From contig JAKSZU010000009.1 in assembly GCA_026018925.1 (NCBI GenBank), forward strand, positions 70,482,949-70,546,948: a stretch of DNA of 64,000 nt. The letters run 5' to 3'. Positions 10,113 to 21,520 of this stretch are shown in pieces. Both the position numbers and the translations under genes were made by a program. The notes under the pieces are model-generated. The model was not told the DNA's origin. It saw only the letters and a list, made by a program, of their open reading frames with translations, and did not search any database. Numbering within the stretch: the first letter of the stretch is position 1; each line of letters opens with the position of its first letter. This stretch comes from Tupaia tana. Taxonomy: Eukaryota; Chordata; Mammalia; Scandentia; Tupaiidae.

Positions 10113-12146
10113 GGTGCTCAGTAGCCAAATATCTGAATTCTTTTGGGGTCAGATTAATTCTCAATTTTGACTGAATCAGTTGTGCAAAGGGAGAAAAACC
10201 ATACTGCAGGTCACCTCCTTCTGCATTCCTCTGATTGCTCAGATTCAGCTCCAAAAAAATAGAAAAAAAATGTAATCCATCAGATGACCAAAAACCACCG
10301 CAGAGGTACAAGAAATATGAGAAAACAAGAAAATATCTCTCCTCTAATGGAAAAGAATAACTTCTCTTCCTCCACAAAGAATATAAAGGAATTCATGGGA
10401 ATGTCAGGTAAAGAATTTAAAATATCCATAGTGACAAAGCTAACAGAGGTGCAAGAGAATAGAGAGAACAAATTCCAGAAGATGCAGAAGAGACACCTAG
10501 TACCAGGAGGTGAGGAAGTTCTTGCATGATCTGAAAGAGGAAATACACATCATAAGAAAGAATCAAATGGAATTGTTAGAGATGAAGGTTGTAATGCAGG
10601 AAATCAAAACTTCCCTTGAAAATACCAAAGGTAGATTAGATCATGCAGAAGATCAAATCTCACATGTGTAAGATAGAACCTCTGACCTAGAGAAACTTAC
10701 CAAAAAGATCAAGAAAATAACCCCCCAAAATGAGAATAACTTACGAGTAATACTAGATACCATTAAACACCCAAACACATGGATCATTGGTATCCCAGAA
10801 GAAACTAATAAGGGCACTGATAAACTATTCCATGAAATACTGGAAGAAAACTTTCTAAACCTAGAGAGACATTCAAATATCCAGAACCAAGAAATACAAA
10901 GGACCCCACATGGAATTGACCCAAGAAGATCTTCCCCTAGGCACATCATAGCCAGATTGACCAAAACCATGCACAGAGACAATATACTAAAATTGGAAAG
11001 AGAGCGACGTCAAGTTACTTTCGAGGGATATCCCACCAGGCTAACGTCGGACCTCTCATCAGAAATATTGCAAGCAAGGAAAGAAAAATATATTCAAAGT
11101 GTTAAGTGAAAAACAGTTTCAACCAAGAATATTATACCCTGCAAGATTATCTTTCATATGGGAAAAAAAGAGTAAGACATTCTCAGATAAACAAAACTGG
11201 AAAGTATTTACCAAGACCAGACCAGCTCTTCAAGAAGTGCTGTAGGGAGTGCTATACCAGGAAAACTAATGTTGGACACAGAAATAACAGTACAAGAAAC
11301 AACCAAGAGAATTGCCTGCCTAACGGTGGGACAAGTCCAGAGTTGAATGCTAACTTTTGGAGTTTAAATGGAAAGATCAGACCACATTAACACTGCAAAT
11401 TCAATAGAAGAGAGATTAAGTGAGTCTGAACTAGTGAAATAGACTTTTTAAAATTTATACTAAAACATTACTGGTTTTCTTCAATGCTTTGATTTCCACA
11501 TTTAAGGACTTTTGTCTACTCTTGAACTGTTGGTAGGTTCATCTACCTACAATTTGAACTGAATTCTAACCTTTTTTCTGGCGTTAAGTTTTAAGCAAAT
11601 TTCTCTTAACATATTTTTATCTTTATTTATTAAAACTAAAACTTTTTTGAAATTAAAAAATGTATTAAAAACACCTATTAATACCTATTTAATGACTGCA
11701 GTAAGCTAAATAGTCCCAGTGAGGTGCTAGTTTATAGTATGTTCATTTTACTCACTGAAGCTTATGCCTAAAATCGGACATGCATTCATAAATATGTATA
11801 TATTAGCTGTGCTTACTATTGAAAGTCTTTAAATTAATTAAGACGTTTAGTGAATTAATAAAATGTGAAAAAAAAAATGCATGGAAACAACTGTATGTAC
11901 CAGACAGTGTGGCAGAAGGGGGGGGAGTTGACAGAGGGTGAGAGGTAGGGAATCAAGGAAGGAAAAAATAAAAAGCAAAATATATATGAAACAAAAAATA
12001 GAAAGTTATGTGTTGATGATAACATGTATGGTAATATCCTTTACTGAGTCAATTTATAATGTATACTGTATAGATTATCTCATTTTGGATACTGTTTTGA
12101 TGTACAGTGATTGACAATAAATAAAGTAATTAATTAAAAAATTATA
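10113..12146 (+). mobile_element. Full-length decayed HAL1 (ORF1-only LINE)
   Basis: A half-L1: a short 5' UTR (10113-10283, alignable with the region just upstream of ORF1 in the intact copy), a degenerate ORF1 (10284-11269), then directly a 3' UTR of about 0.88 kb ending in a poly(A)-like 'aataaataaagtaatt' stretch. There is no trace of ORF2 between ORF1 and the 3' UTR. Imperfect flanking repeats, ggatggccta at 10103-10112 and gaatggccta at 12147-12156, bound it. Its 5' UTR is short and lacks the 125-bp monomers of the intact HAL1, so it appears to be an older subfamily. Confidence 0.85.
10284..11269 (+). pseudogene. HAL1 ORF1p pseudogene
   Basis: It starts with an ATG at the same place as the intact HAL1 ORF1 (MTKNHRRGTRNMRKQENIS compared with MTRNHRRITRNMGKLENTS) and ends in the same C-terminus. 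The last residues read QEVL-stop-GVLYQEN-stop, with TAG in place of a lysine codon. Frameshifts occur near 10500 and 11090, and a premature stop at about 10527. The RRM start ('ggatcattggtatcccag') and the 'cctctcatcag' block are recognisable. It encoded an RNA-binding L1-ORF1-type chaperone and cannot make it now. Confidence 0.85.
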
Positions 12147-12274
12147 GAATGGCCTACTCTAAATAGTAAATTTTACTGTATGTAAATTGTACTTTAACAT
12201 ACCTGACTTAAAAAATAAATAGCGAAGCTTATAAAAATGGTTCCTAAATAAATACATGGCTATGAAGTAAAATT

Positions 12275-12420
12275 TTGCTGTTCCGTAACTGTGTGACTTT
12301 GGAAAAATTACTTTACTTGTCTGGACCACAGTTACTACTGTCATAAACAGTATAATGATAAGGAGTTTATAATGAATGGCAAGATAAATAAACAGAAAAT
12401 GTTAATACAATTTGCAATAG
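12275..12420 (+). mobile_element. MIR SINE fossil
   Basis: The core pattern 'aactgtgtgactttgg', then 'aaattactttactt', then 'cagttactactgtcataa' and 'gataataaggag'-like text matches the ancient mammalian-wide MIR element. Strongly diverged. Confidence 0.65.
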
Positions 12421-12514
12421 ACAATAATTACTAACTCATTATTAGCAGTTATATTTGTATTTTAAGCAGTGTCTAAAACTGTGCTGTACATCATAGTTTT
12501 TAGCTGTTTCCTCA

Positions 12515-12645
12515 GTTATACTTCCTTATTTCTATTGTTCAATGGCCATGTGCGACTAGTGGCTACTGTATTGACCAGCTCATAAATTTTTTTTCCATTA
12601 TCAAAAAATGTCCCAGTGTAAAATGACAGACTAGAACATTATTTT
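12515..12645 (+). mobile_element. hAT-Charlie-type MER fossil
   Basis: 'caatggccatgtgcgac', 'tagtggctactgtattg' and the following block match a common mammalian hAT-family MITE ('tagtggctaccgtattgga'). The family number cannot be assigned with certainty. Confidence 0.55.
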
Positions 12646-12729
12646 GACAATAAAAAACATGAAGTTAATCCTTGTTGAATAAAGTTGTAATAAAGACAGT
12701 AACTTCCTTTCTTATAATCATTTTTTCCC

Positions 12730-12986
12730 TTTTTTTTAAACTTTGTTCCACAGGGCATTAGCACCTGTCAGTGAGAGACAGGAGAGACAGAGAAAGGGAA
12801 AGTGAGAAATCAGCTCCGAAGGGGGATGGCCATTGTGCAACCCTTCTCCTATATTCTCCTCTTGGGATTTTGGGCATGAATGCAAATGCTTGGGTTATGA
12901 TTTTTAAGCTGCAGTGTTCAGAGCTCAAACTGTGGTTGGCCACGTGGAAGTCCAATGCCTTAACCACCACACTACTTGCTGCCCCT
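12730..12986 (-). mobile_element. tRNA-head SINE, long form, diverged
   Basis: Antisense copy: GA-rich complement at 12770-12810, 'gaagggggatggcca' hairpin region, head complement ending 'cttgctgcccc'. Poly(A) appears as T-rich DNA at 12725-12738. Confidence 0.82.
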
Positions 12987-13004
12987 ACCTCCCCCAAGTA
13001 TACT

Positions 13005-13150
13005 TTTTTTTAACAGCCTACAACAGAAATCTGTTGTTTATAATGTTTATGGTAATAACTTTGACTGGACTGATATGCAGTGTATTCATGATGGAAAAAT
13101 TCATTTTGTATGCTGTAACAATACACAGTAATTAATTGTATTAAATTTTA
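13005..13150 (+). mobile_element. L1 3' UTR terminal fragment
   Basis: 'tgtttatggtaataac', 'tattcatgatggaaaaatt' and 'cattttgtatgctgtaac' match the last part of the local L1/HAL1 3' UTR. It ends in an A-rich tail. Severely 5'-truncated. Confidence 0.72.
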
Positions 13151-13861
13151 AAAAGTGAAAAGAAAAATTTTCAAATTTCTTAAACCAATTATCTCAATAG
13201 AAAGTCAGAAATATCTATCTCTGTATTACCTAGTAATTTCCTCAATTTTCAGAAATAAAAATTATGTTTGGGTATATGTTTTCCCATTGGTATGGCTTAG
13301 AAAATGCACTGAGGATATCAGTTTTGCATTTTCTCAGCAGGTATATTTTTATTTATTCATCTGCACAGCACCATTTTGCAAATGTTATTTAAGGCAGCAA
13401 ATCAGATACTTGTTTTTCTAAATGCAGACAGCTGCAATTCTCAACTAGAAAAATGACAATTTTTAGATTGCACAAAACAATCTTTTAAAATACGGATGAA
13501 TTGCCTTTTGATTAAAATATTATATATTCGGTAATTGTGTGTGTGTGCATATGTCTGTATGTATGTGTGTGTAAAATGCCATTACCAAAAATGTTGGAGA
13601 ATAAAAGAAGAACTTATATGCAACAAGTAGTTGTAGAGTAGATGAAGAAAAGGAGAAGGATGGTAGAACAATAAACCAAGACAAATGGGGATCCAGGATG
13701 TCTTCAATGACAAGAGTGCATTCCTATAATTTTATCAACATAAAAGAGCTAGAGGATATTTTATTCCCTCCATTCATTTTGAAATAGTCTTTAGATGTTG
13801 GCATTTATCTTATTCCAAATAGTCCTCTATATTAACTGTTCACAGATAAAGAGGGGGAAAA
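13151..13861. other. Unassigned, with a short TG-rich microsatellite
   Basis: No gene or known repeat recognised. A mixed TG/TATG simple repeat lies at about 13534-13572. Confidence 0.4.
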
Positions 13862-14112
13862 ATGGATCAGTCTACGGTATGGTGGTTAAAGCACTGTTTC
13901 CCACATAACCATCTGCACCATTTGAATCCTAGACCCAGCAGCTTGAAATACATACTGGGCATGGTAGTGTATGTGTCAAAATCTTGAAAGGAGAAAGAAA
14001 TGGAGGAGAACAGGTTGTGGCATGGGCATTCCATGGGGGTTATTTTGTCACTTTCCCTCTCTCATTCTTTCTGTCTCTTTCCAGCAAGTGTATAACCCTT
14101 GACAAATATATA
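13862..14112 (+). mobile_element. tRNA-head SINE, long form, old
   Basis: Head 'ggtatggtggttaaagc', degraded B box 'tttgaatcctag', then the long-form body (ggagaaagaaatggagg, catgggcattcc, CT-rich end) and an A-rich tail. Confidence 0.8.
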
Positions 14113-14324
14113 AAAAGATAAGAACAAAAAACATTCAAGATTTTAAAATAACAGCAACAGCAGCAGCAGCATCCTCTCTCAAGGAAATAAGCTATCCTTC
14201 TCATTTGGAAGAACTTAACATTATGATCTTAACATTCCAAATAATGTACAGAATCTCCAAAGAATGTACACTACAGTAAAAACAGTAAATCTATTGCAAA
14301 CAACTCCAACTAGAAATCACACAA

Positions 14325-14600
14325 GAAAGATCAGTGGTGTGGTGGTTAAAAAGGCTGAATCCCACATGTCTGTTGGTGGGGCTCAAGTCCTAGATCTGGC
14401 AGCTGGAAAAACATTCTAGGCAAGTGTGCTTGTTCTCCCAAAATACCAAAAGCAGAGAGAAATGGAGAAAAGATTGCAGAATGACCATGCCCGGGGGGGA
14501 GGGTGTGAGGGTGCTTCTCACTTTCCCTCTCCCTCTTTCTCTCTGTCTTTCTCTGGCAAGTGCATGAGCCCTCTGGCAAAACTGAAAAGAAAATAAAAAA
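14325..14600 (+). mobile_element. tRNA-head SINE, long form, old
   Basis: 'tggtgtggtggttaaaaagg' head, B-box remnant 'gctcaagtcctag', body with 'gaccatgcccggg', CT-rich end, tail 'ggcaaaactgaaaag'. The first bases of the head are degraded. Confidence 0.8.
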
Positions 14601-14739
14601 GAAGCCACACAAAAATGCATGTAAATAAGGAAAAAAGGCCATGGAACAGTGTACCATAGTAGAGTATAAAACACTGACAATATAATACATAGTTCATAAA
14701 CAACCTAGTAGAACTATTACCAAATATGTATAGCATAAT

Positions 14740-14826
14740 ACAATATTTAATGTTGAAAAAGAATATGTATACCTTTGATTTGACCATTATACACCGTATG
14801 CATGCTTTAAAAAAAACCATACTATC
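14740..14826 (+). mobile_element. L1 3' UTR fragment
   Basis: 'ctttgatttgaccattat' then 'gtatgcatgcttta' matches the 3' UTR of the L1 at 44960-45005. Interrupted at its right end by the SINE at 14827. Confidence 0.55.
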
Positions 14827-15090
14827 GGGACCAGCAGTTAGTGTAATGGCTATGCCGCTGGACTCCCACGTAGTCGACTGCAGTTCGAGTCCCGGACCCG
14901 GTGGCTTAAACTCACGCCGGGCACGTGTGCGTGCATGCCCAGGATTCAGAGAGGAGAATGGAGGAGAAGGGATTGTGGCGTGGCCATCTCCCCTGGGGCG
15001 TGATTTCTCGCCTTCTGTCTCTCTGTCTCTCTCTGCCTGTCTGGCAAGCGCACACGCCCTATAGCAAAAACTTCTCCAAAAAAAAAAAAA
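14827..15090 (+). mobile_element. tRNA-head SINE, young long form (subfamily A)
   Basis: A box 'ttagtgtaatgg', B box 'agttcgagtcc', CpG-rich body with 'cttaaactcacgcc' and 'gtggccatctccc', poly(A) 15078-15090. Short flanking repeat atactat (14819-14825 and 15090-15096). A 245-codon antisense open frame running across this and the next SINE is a by-product of repeat sequence. Confidence 0.92.
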
Positions 15091-15096
15091 TACTAT

Positions 15097-15340
15097 GGAG
15101 TTAGCAGGAGGCATGGTAGTTAAGGCATTGGACTCCCAGATGGCCAACCATGTATCTAGTCCCAGACCTGGTAGCTTGAAAATCATGCTGGGCACATGTA
15201 AATGTGTGCCCAAAATCTCAGGAGGAGAATGGAGAAGGTATTGCAGCATGACCATAACCCCAGGGGGTGATTTCTCACTTTAACCTCTCACTGTCTCTGT
15301 CTCTCTCCAGTGAGCACATGTGCTCTATGGCAAAAAAAAA
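15097..15340 (+). mobile_element. tRNA-head SINE, older long form, abutting the previous one
   Basis: Begins 'ggagttagcaggaggcat' only six bases after the poly(A) of the preceding SINE, in the same orientation. The B box is degraded ('tatctagtccc'). The tail is a 9-A run. Confidence 0.85.
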
Positions 15341-16219
15341 GCATACATGACAAAGGCATACATCAAATATCTCTAAACTTGAAGTCATAAAAATAAAGGA
15401 TCATAGGAATTAGACAATGTATAGCCTGCTTTTATTTTATTAAGTTGGAATTTAAAAGAAAAATCTGTATGCCTGGGTTTCTATTGGTATCAATCATAAC
15501 TTCCAATTGCAGTCACTCTCAGATGACAACATGCTGTTCATTTTCATCTTTCCATTTGGCCAATCTGAGCAGAAGGCAAAGTTGTCTGTTCTCCCTTGAC
15601 ACATCAGTATTCTTTACATTTAAAAGTAAATATGAACTATTTCATTTTCAGAGTATTATCCTAAGATAATAAAATGTAATAATAATGTCACTTATAGGTT
15701 TTTAATGTAGATCAGTAATAACAGGGTCTATTTAAATAAATATATGCATTAAAATAAACATTTGAGATGCACACGAGAGTTTACAAATATTACTAAAAGC
15801 AAATGAAATGAATTTCAAGAAAGCTCAGTTGTAAAGCATTGGGCTATGAGTTTAACTGTACATTGCAGTAGTATATACTTCCTCCAACACTACCTCCCTT
15901 ATGACTATCAGGGTAAACTGGTAGATGAATGGGTAAATTTAAATCAAATTTTGTAAAAATTCAGGGCCTTTGTTATAACAGGGACTATTGCAGTCCTATA
16001 TCAAGATCTACATGAGTGAAAAGCAGTAAAGAGATGGAGTACCGTGACTTACAGAGAAATGACAAAACACTGAGTGTAACAAAACTGATGGTGTTTCTTG
16101 GTAAAATGACGTAAACACAAGCCAGGGTCTCTCCCACACTCAACCCAATGATAACTTGAGAAAATGCATGATGCAGCTATTTAAGAACTCTGAAAAATCC
16201 ATTCCAGCAGGAAGATCTA
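15341..16219. other. Unassigned, mostly unique-looking DNA
   Basis: No gene, open frame or clear repeat. 15820-15960 ('aagctcagttgtaaagcat') may be a very old tRNA-derived SINE remnant, but the match is weak. Confidence 0.4.
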
Positions 16220-16440
16220 AGAAGGTCAGGCTCAGTGGTGCAGCAGAAATCTGTTCCTTATTTGATGATGGATTTATACAGAGTATCATGAGTTTGATTC
16301 ACTCATCAACCTGTGCACACTGGGCATGCACCCTCATGATCCTGACTGGCTGAGAAGACTTGGTGAGAATCACAGAATGAGGCTCTGTCGAAGGTACTTT
16401 CCTCTCCCTCTTTCTCTCTCTCTCATAAAAGAAAGAAGGT
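16220..16440 (+). mobile_element. Old tRNA-derived SINE, divergent type
   Basis: A-box-like 'ggctcagtggtgcagcag' and B-box-like 'gagtttgattcac', then a body ending in a CT-rich run and 'ataaaagaaagaag'. The body resembles those at 32335-32586 and 62494-62722 (around 'ctgactggctgagaag') more than the young SINE. Confidence 0.6.
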
Positions 16441-17615
16441 AACTTTTAAACAATGAAAAAATAATCCTCTGGAAGTAGTCGTAATGATATGCAGCAAAGG
16501 AAGAAACACTTATCAAACAAAAACTTCTAAATCCTAATGTGAACAGCGAGAGTCTGTGACACTTGAACCAATAAATGCTCTCTCTCTCTCCCCATATATG
16601 CCGCAATTTAACAAGACAGGAGCTCTATTCTGAGTCAACATCATAAATAATAACAATAATAATAAATTAAAAAAAAACACAACAGACAAACAACAACAAC
16701 CACCATAAAAACTCCACAAAACTTACTTTTTCCCTAGTTACCAGCTAAGGGTTACAGTATCTAGGAGATACAAGACATGTCTTATGTGTCATCATCCTCA
16801 GTACCATATTACAGAACCTCTATTCCAGGCAAACATGGGTGAGAGCTCTGAGAGTTTACTTCCTTCACTTAGCCACAAATCACAAAGTAGAAGTTTTTTT
16901 TATTTATTTATTTTATTTTTTCACATTATTTATTATTATTATTATTATTATTATTTTGTATATACTTTCAATCATATTTGGTAAGATAAGAACAATGGGG
17001 CCCAGATCACCCATGTCCCAATAGAGGTTCCATTCCAGGAAAGGCAAGCTAAATAGAAAAGAGACAACTTACTCTTTTCTATTATGAAAGAAATAAGCCA
17101 CTCTCTTTGCCCCTAACTCCAGAGCAATGGACCAAGGATGTTTCCAGAGAGAGAATGATGGGCCATATGACAGAAAACTAAGTTCTCTCCAACAGAAATG
17201 AGTTTATTCTGAATAGAGTATAGAAAGTTCAAACTTAAAGGTTGTCTTGAATACAACGGAGGTTTTAAATACAAGCAATGAAAAGGGGGTTAGTAGGTAC
17301 ATGAGAGTAAGAAGCTAAACCACAGATCTGCTTGTTAACCAGAAAAAAACATGGAAAAGAGATCATTAAGAAAATCCTTCCTGAGGTTGAAACAAACCTC
17401 AAAGATTAGCCTATAAAACCACTCCAATAAGATGCTGGAATATGACTGGATCAGACTCCGTAACAATTATACCTTAATGCATTGTCACAAACAGTAGGGT
17501 ATGTACAACACACAGTGAAGGTAAATGCTTGGGATGAGGCATATGATTATCATTCTGATTGGATCAATACATGAATAAATACATATTTTGAAAAACCACA
17601 TTATATACCACTGTT
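16441..17615. other. Unassigned, with (ATT)n microsatellite
   Basis: No gene recognised. A TTA/ATT trinucleotide repeat lies at about 16927-16957 inside a T-rich stretch (16890-16960), and a minor 'ataataac' array at 16645-16667. The remainder looks unique or very old. Confidence 0.45.
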
Positions 17616-18220
17616 ATATAGAATTATTATGTGTAAATTGGAATTTATAATATTAACTATTAAAAAGTAGAATAATTATATTAACTGGGAACTCAGGAAT
17701 GAGTGTGATATCAACAGAGGCAAACAGCTCAACAGAGATATCAAAGATAGTCACAGTGAGAGAACCATGCTGAAAACTTATCATCCCATGGTGACTACAC
17801 TTATGTCTAAAGCAGCATGCTCTAAGAAGAGACAAAATAGACATTAAAATGATTATCAATATTAAAAAGGGATATTTTACAATCATAATGGTCAATACAT
17901 CATGAAAATATATTAAAATATAAGTACATGTAGAAATAGAAACCCCAAATCACAACATAAAGCCTGAAAAATGTAAGGAAAAATAAACAATTCCAATTAA
18001 TAGCCAGAGACTTCAAAGCTCTACTTACAATAACAGATAGAGCAACCACACAAAAGATCAACAAGGAAATAACAACTTTGGACAATATGACAAAGCAATT
18101 AGACATAAAAGGTATCTATAGACTACTCCACTCAAAACCAGTAGAAAATACATTCTTTCCAAACGTACAAGGAACGTTCTCTAGGATGTCATGTGTTATG
18201 TAATAAAACAAATTTCAATA

Positions 18221-18478
18221 TATTTTTTAAAAGAGACGTTTTGGTTTAGGGCACATACACTTGCTAGGGAGACAGAGAGACAGAAAGTGAGAAATCACTC
18301 CTAAGGGGGACATGGCCATGCGGCAATTCTTTCTCTTCCATTTTCATTCTTCTCTCAAGATCTTGAGCATGCACACACATGTGCTTGGCATGAGTTTTAA
18401 GTTGCTAGGTCCAGGACTCGAACCATGGCAAACTACATGGGAGTCCAGCAACGTAACCATTACGCCATCTGCTGGTTC
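18221..18478 (-). mobile_element. tRNA-head SINE, long form
   Basis: Antisense copy flanked by the perfect 12-bp repeat caaatttcaata (18209-18220 and 18479-18490). B-box complement 'aggactcgaacc', head complement ending 'tgctggttcc'. Confidence 0.9.
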
Positions 18479-19822
18479 CAAATTTCAATAAATTTAAAAC
18501 AACTGAAACTATGCAAAATATATTATCTAACCATAATAAAATGAAATTAGAAATTAAAACAGAAAGAAATTTTAGGAATTCACAGATATGAGGAAATTGA
18601 AAAACACACACTTAAATAATCAATAGGTGAAAGATGAGATCACGAGGGAAACTAGAAAGTAGTTTGAGATTAATGAAGAAACAACATACAAAAATGTATG
18701 AAATGTAGCTAAGGATATATTTAGGGGAGAAATTATCTATGTCGATTAGTATGGTAAAAATGAATATAAAAAGGCATCCTGTGTTCATGCATTGGAAGAC
18801 TTAATATTGTTAAAATAACAATAGTACCCAAAGCAATCCACAGATTCTATGTAATCCCTATCAATATCTTAACAGTCTTTTGTGCAGAAATGGAAATTTC
18901 AATCCTAAAATTCATATGTAACTGGAAGGAACCCCAAATAGATAAAACATCTTGTAAAAAAATTGACGAACTCAAACTTCCCAATTTCAAAACTTACTAC
19001 AAGGCTGCATTAATCAAGACAGTGTTGAACAAATGAATAGAATAGAGGATCCAAAAATAAACTCTTCACATCTTTTATGGGTTGATTTTTCAACAATGGT
19101 AACACTTGGGAAAGAATTGTCTCTTCAACAAATGTTGCTGGGACAACCAGAACTAAAATTATAACTCTTAGAAGAAACTTCAAGGTTAAATTGTGATGAT
19201 CTTATTTTTGCAATGATTTCTTAGATATGATACTGAGAGTACAAACAATAAAAGAAAAAGTAGATAAATTGGAATGCATCAAAATAAGAACAATTTTTAA
19301 TTTGTCTATCAAACAATGCTACCAAGAGAGTAAAAAGACAAGTAACATCAAGGGAAAGAACTCAGAAATTTCAGATCTGATAAGATTCCAGTACTCAGAA
19401 TATGTGAAAAAGAACTCTTAAAAATGAAAAACATACAAAAATATAAATGAAATTATTTAAATAATAAGCAAAATAGTTGAATAGTCATTTTTTCCAAAGG
19501 AAAAAATACAAGTGGCAAACAAGAACATAAAAAGATGCTGGACATTATTAGTCATCAACAAAATATAAATTGAAACCAAAATGAGATACTGCATATCCAC
19601 TAGGAAGATCACAATGAAAAAGCAGAAAATAAGTGTTAGCAAGGATAAAGAGAAAATTAGATATCATATATTGCTAGTAAGTATGTAAATTGGTGTAATC
19701 ACTGTAGAAAAGTTTGGTAGGCCCTGAAAAATTTAAATATGGAAATAACCACATACCCTAGCAATTCCCTTCCTAGGTACATATTCAAAATAATTGAAAA
19801 CAGGTATTAAAACAAACACTTG

Positions 19823-20092
19823 GGAACCAGCAGTTAGCGTAATGGCTATGTTCGCTGGACTCCCACGTAGTCGACCGCGGTTCGAGTCCCGGACCCGGTG
19901 GCTTAAACTCACGCCGGGCGCGTGTGCGTGCGTGCCCAAGATCCCGAGAGGAGAATGGAGGAGAAGGGATTGCGGCGTGGCCATCCCCCCTGGGGGGTGA
20001 TTTCTCGCTTTCTTTCTCTCTGTCTCTCTCTGTCTGCCTGGCGAGCGCATGCGCCCTATAGCAAAAACCTCTCCAAAAAATAAAAAAAATAA
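19823..20092 (+). mobile_element. tRNA-head SINE, young long form (subfamily A)
   Basis: One of the least mutated copies: A box 'ttagcgtaatgg', B box 'ggttcgagtcc', uninterrupted CCCCCCTGGGGGG palindrome near 19985, many intact CpGs. Target repeat aaacacttg (19814-19822 and 20093-20101). Confidence 0.93.
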
Positions 20093-20999
20093 AAACACTT
20101 GTACACAAAAGATCATAGCAGCACTTATAGTCAAAAGGTGAGGATAACCAGAATATTCATCAATTGATAAATAAACAAAAGAGCAAGCATCTTACCTTCC
20201 TGAGATTCATAAAAGCCTGATTCCAAAATCAAAGATAACACCAGAAAAGAAAACTACAGAACAATATATCTTATAAATCTAAATGCAAAATCATCAACAA
20301 AATCCTAGCAAATCAAACCCAGCAAGATATTAAAAATATTATGAACCAAGACCAATTATGACCTATAATATCTCCTCAATGCAAGAATGGTTTAATATCT
20401 GAAATCAATTAAGTAATACAATGCATCCATATTATATATAGAAAAAAAATCCACATTATGATCCCAATAGGAACAAAATTCTTTTGACAAAAATCTAGCC
20501 CCCCTTTTTTAGTAAAAACACTCCACAATCAGGAATAAAAACAAACTTAATCTAATAAAGATAATGCACAGAAAACTCATAAGATATCACAGTTAATGGA
20601 GAAAGATGGAATGCTTTGCCCCTTGAGATTGGAAAAAAAGAATTTCTATTCTGACCATTTCTAGTCAAAGTGTATTTGAGGTTTTAGCTACAGGAATTAT
20701 GCAAATAAGTGAAATTTTAAAAAATTGTAAAGAAAACTATCTTTATTTGCAGATGACATGATTTCATATATATAAAATCCTAAAGAACCCAATATTACAA
20801 TTGATAAACTAATTCAACATGATTACAGAATACAAACTCAATATGTAAGATAATTGTACTTCTATATATTTACAAAGAACAACACAATATGAAATTATCT
20901 GAACAATTTAATTTACAATAGCATCAAAATAAATAGAATGTATATGAATAAATTTAACAAGAGAAGATAAAAACATATACTCTAAAAACTACAGTTCTT

Positions 21000-21290
21000 G
21001 GGACCAGCAGGTGGCATGTGATTAGGCACTGGATCCCACATGGCCTACTCCAATATTCAAGTCCCAGACCTGGCGGCTTGAAAATCTCACTAGGTTTGTG
21101 GCTGTATGTGTACAAAATCCCAATAGGAGAATGAAGGAGAAGGGATTGCAATGTGGCTATCTCCCTGGAGGGATGATTTCTCACATTTCCTCTCTCTCTG
21201 TCTCTCTCAGTCTCTGTATCCCTCTTTCCGTTGAGCACACATGCCGTATGGCAAAAGTCTAAACAATAAATAAATAAAATAAAATTCAGT
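21000..21290 (+). mobile_element. tRNA-head SINE, long form, diverged
   Basis: Head 'gggaccagcaggtggcatg', B-box remnant 'ttcaagtcccag', body, CT-rich end, 'gtatggcaaaag' tail and AAATA repeats. Confidence 0.85.
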
Positions 21291-21361
21291 ATTTGTTTTA
21301 AAAAAATCTCTTACATTTAAAAAATTAAAAGTCAAATATCTCAATTAAAATGTTGTCAAAG

Positions 21362-21520
21362 GGAGGCTAGCAGTTGGACACTCCCACATGGCTGACCACA
21401 GTCCCGGACCTGGTGACTTGCTTTCTCACTTTCCCTCTCTCTCTCAATCTCTCTCTCTCTGTCTCTCCCGAGTCAAATTAAATATAAATGATGAATGGAT
21501 AAATAAAATAAAATAATTCT
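21362..21520 (+). mobile_element. tRNA-head SINE, short form
   Basis: A compressed head (deletion between the A box and 'actcccacatggctgacc') passes straight into the CT-rich stretch and a 'gtcaaattaaatataaatg' tail, as in the other short-form copies. Confidence 0.75.

Larger units (their letters stand above)
9905..12225 (+). mobile_element. L1M 3' end split by a HAL1
   Basis: 9905-10112 ('tatatgacattcctgaat', 'agtagttgctggggatg') and 12157-12225 ('aattgtactttaacatacc') form one continuous L1M-type 3' end. The HAL1 at 10113-12146 sits between them. The shared 'atggccta' at the junctions marks the target-site duplication. Confidence 0.78.
17616..20185 (+). mobile_element. Ancient L1 ORF2, endonuclease then C-terminal part
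   Basis: Sense L1M-like ORF2. The endonuclease portion spans 17620-18755. The text then jumps near 18760 to the post-RT part ('catgcattggaagactta') and runs to the 3' part of ORF2 at 20180, so most of the RT domain is missing by internal deletion. Two SINEs are inserted (18221-18478 and 19823-20092). No usable reading frame. Confidence 0.78.

Noticed and set aside
14518..15255. 245-codon antisense open frame
   Set aside because: It runs through two SINEs and unrelated flank on the complementary strand. Its product is the translated SINE consensus and matches no protein logic.
19823..19900. tRNA gene call from A and B boxes
   Set aside because: The promoter boxes are intact, but the acceptor and anticodon stems do not pair properly and the sequence continues into a SINE body with TSD and poly(A). 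The same holds for the other SINE heads.
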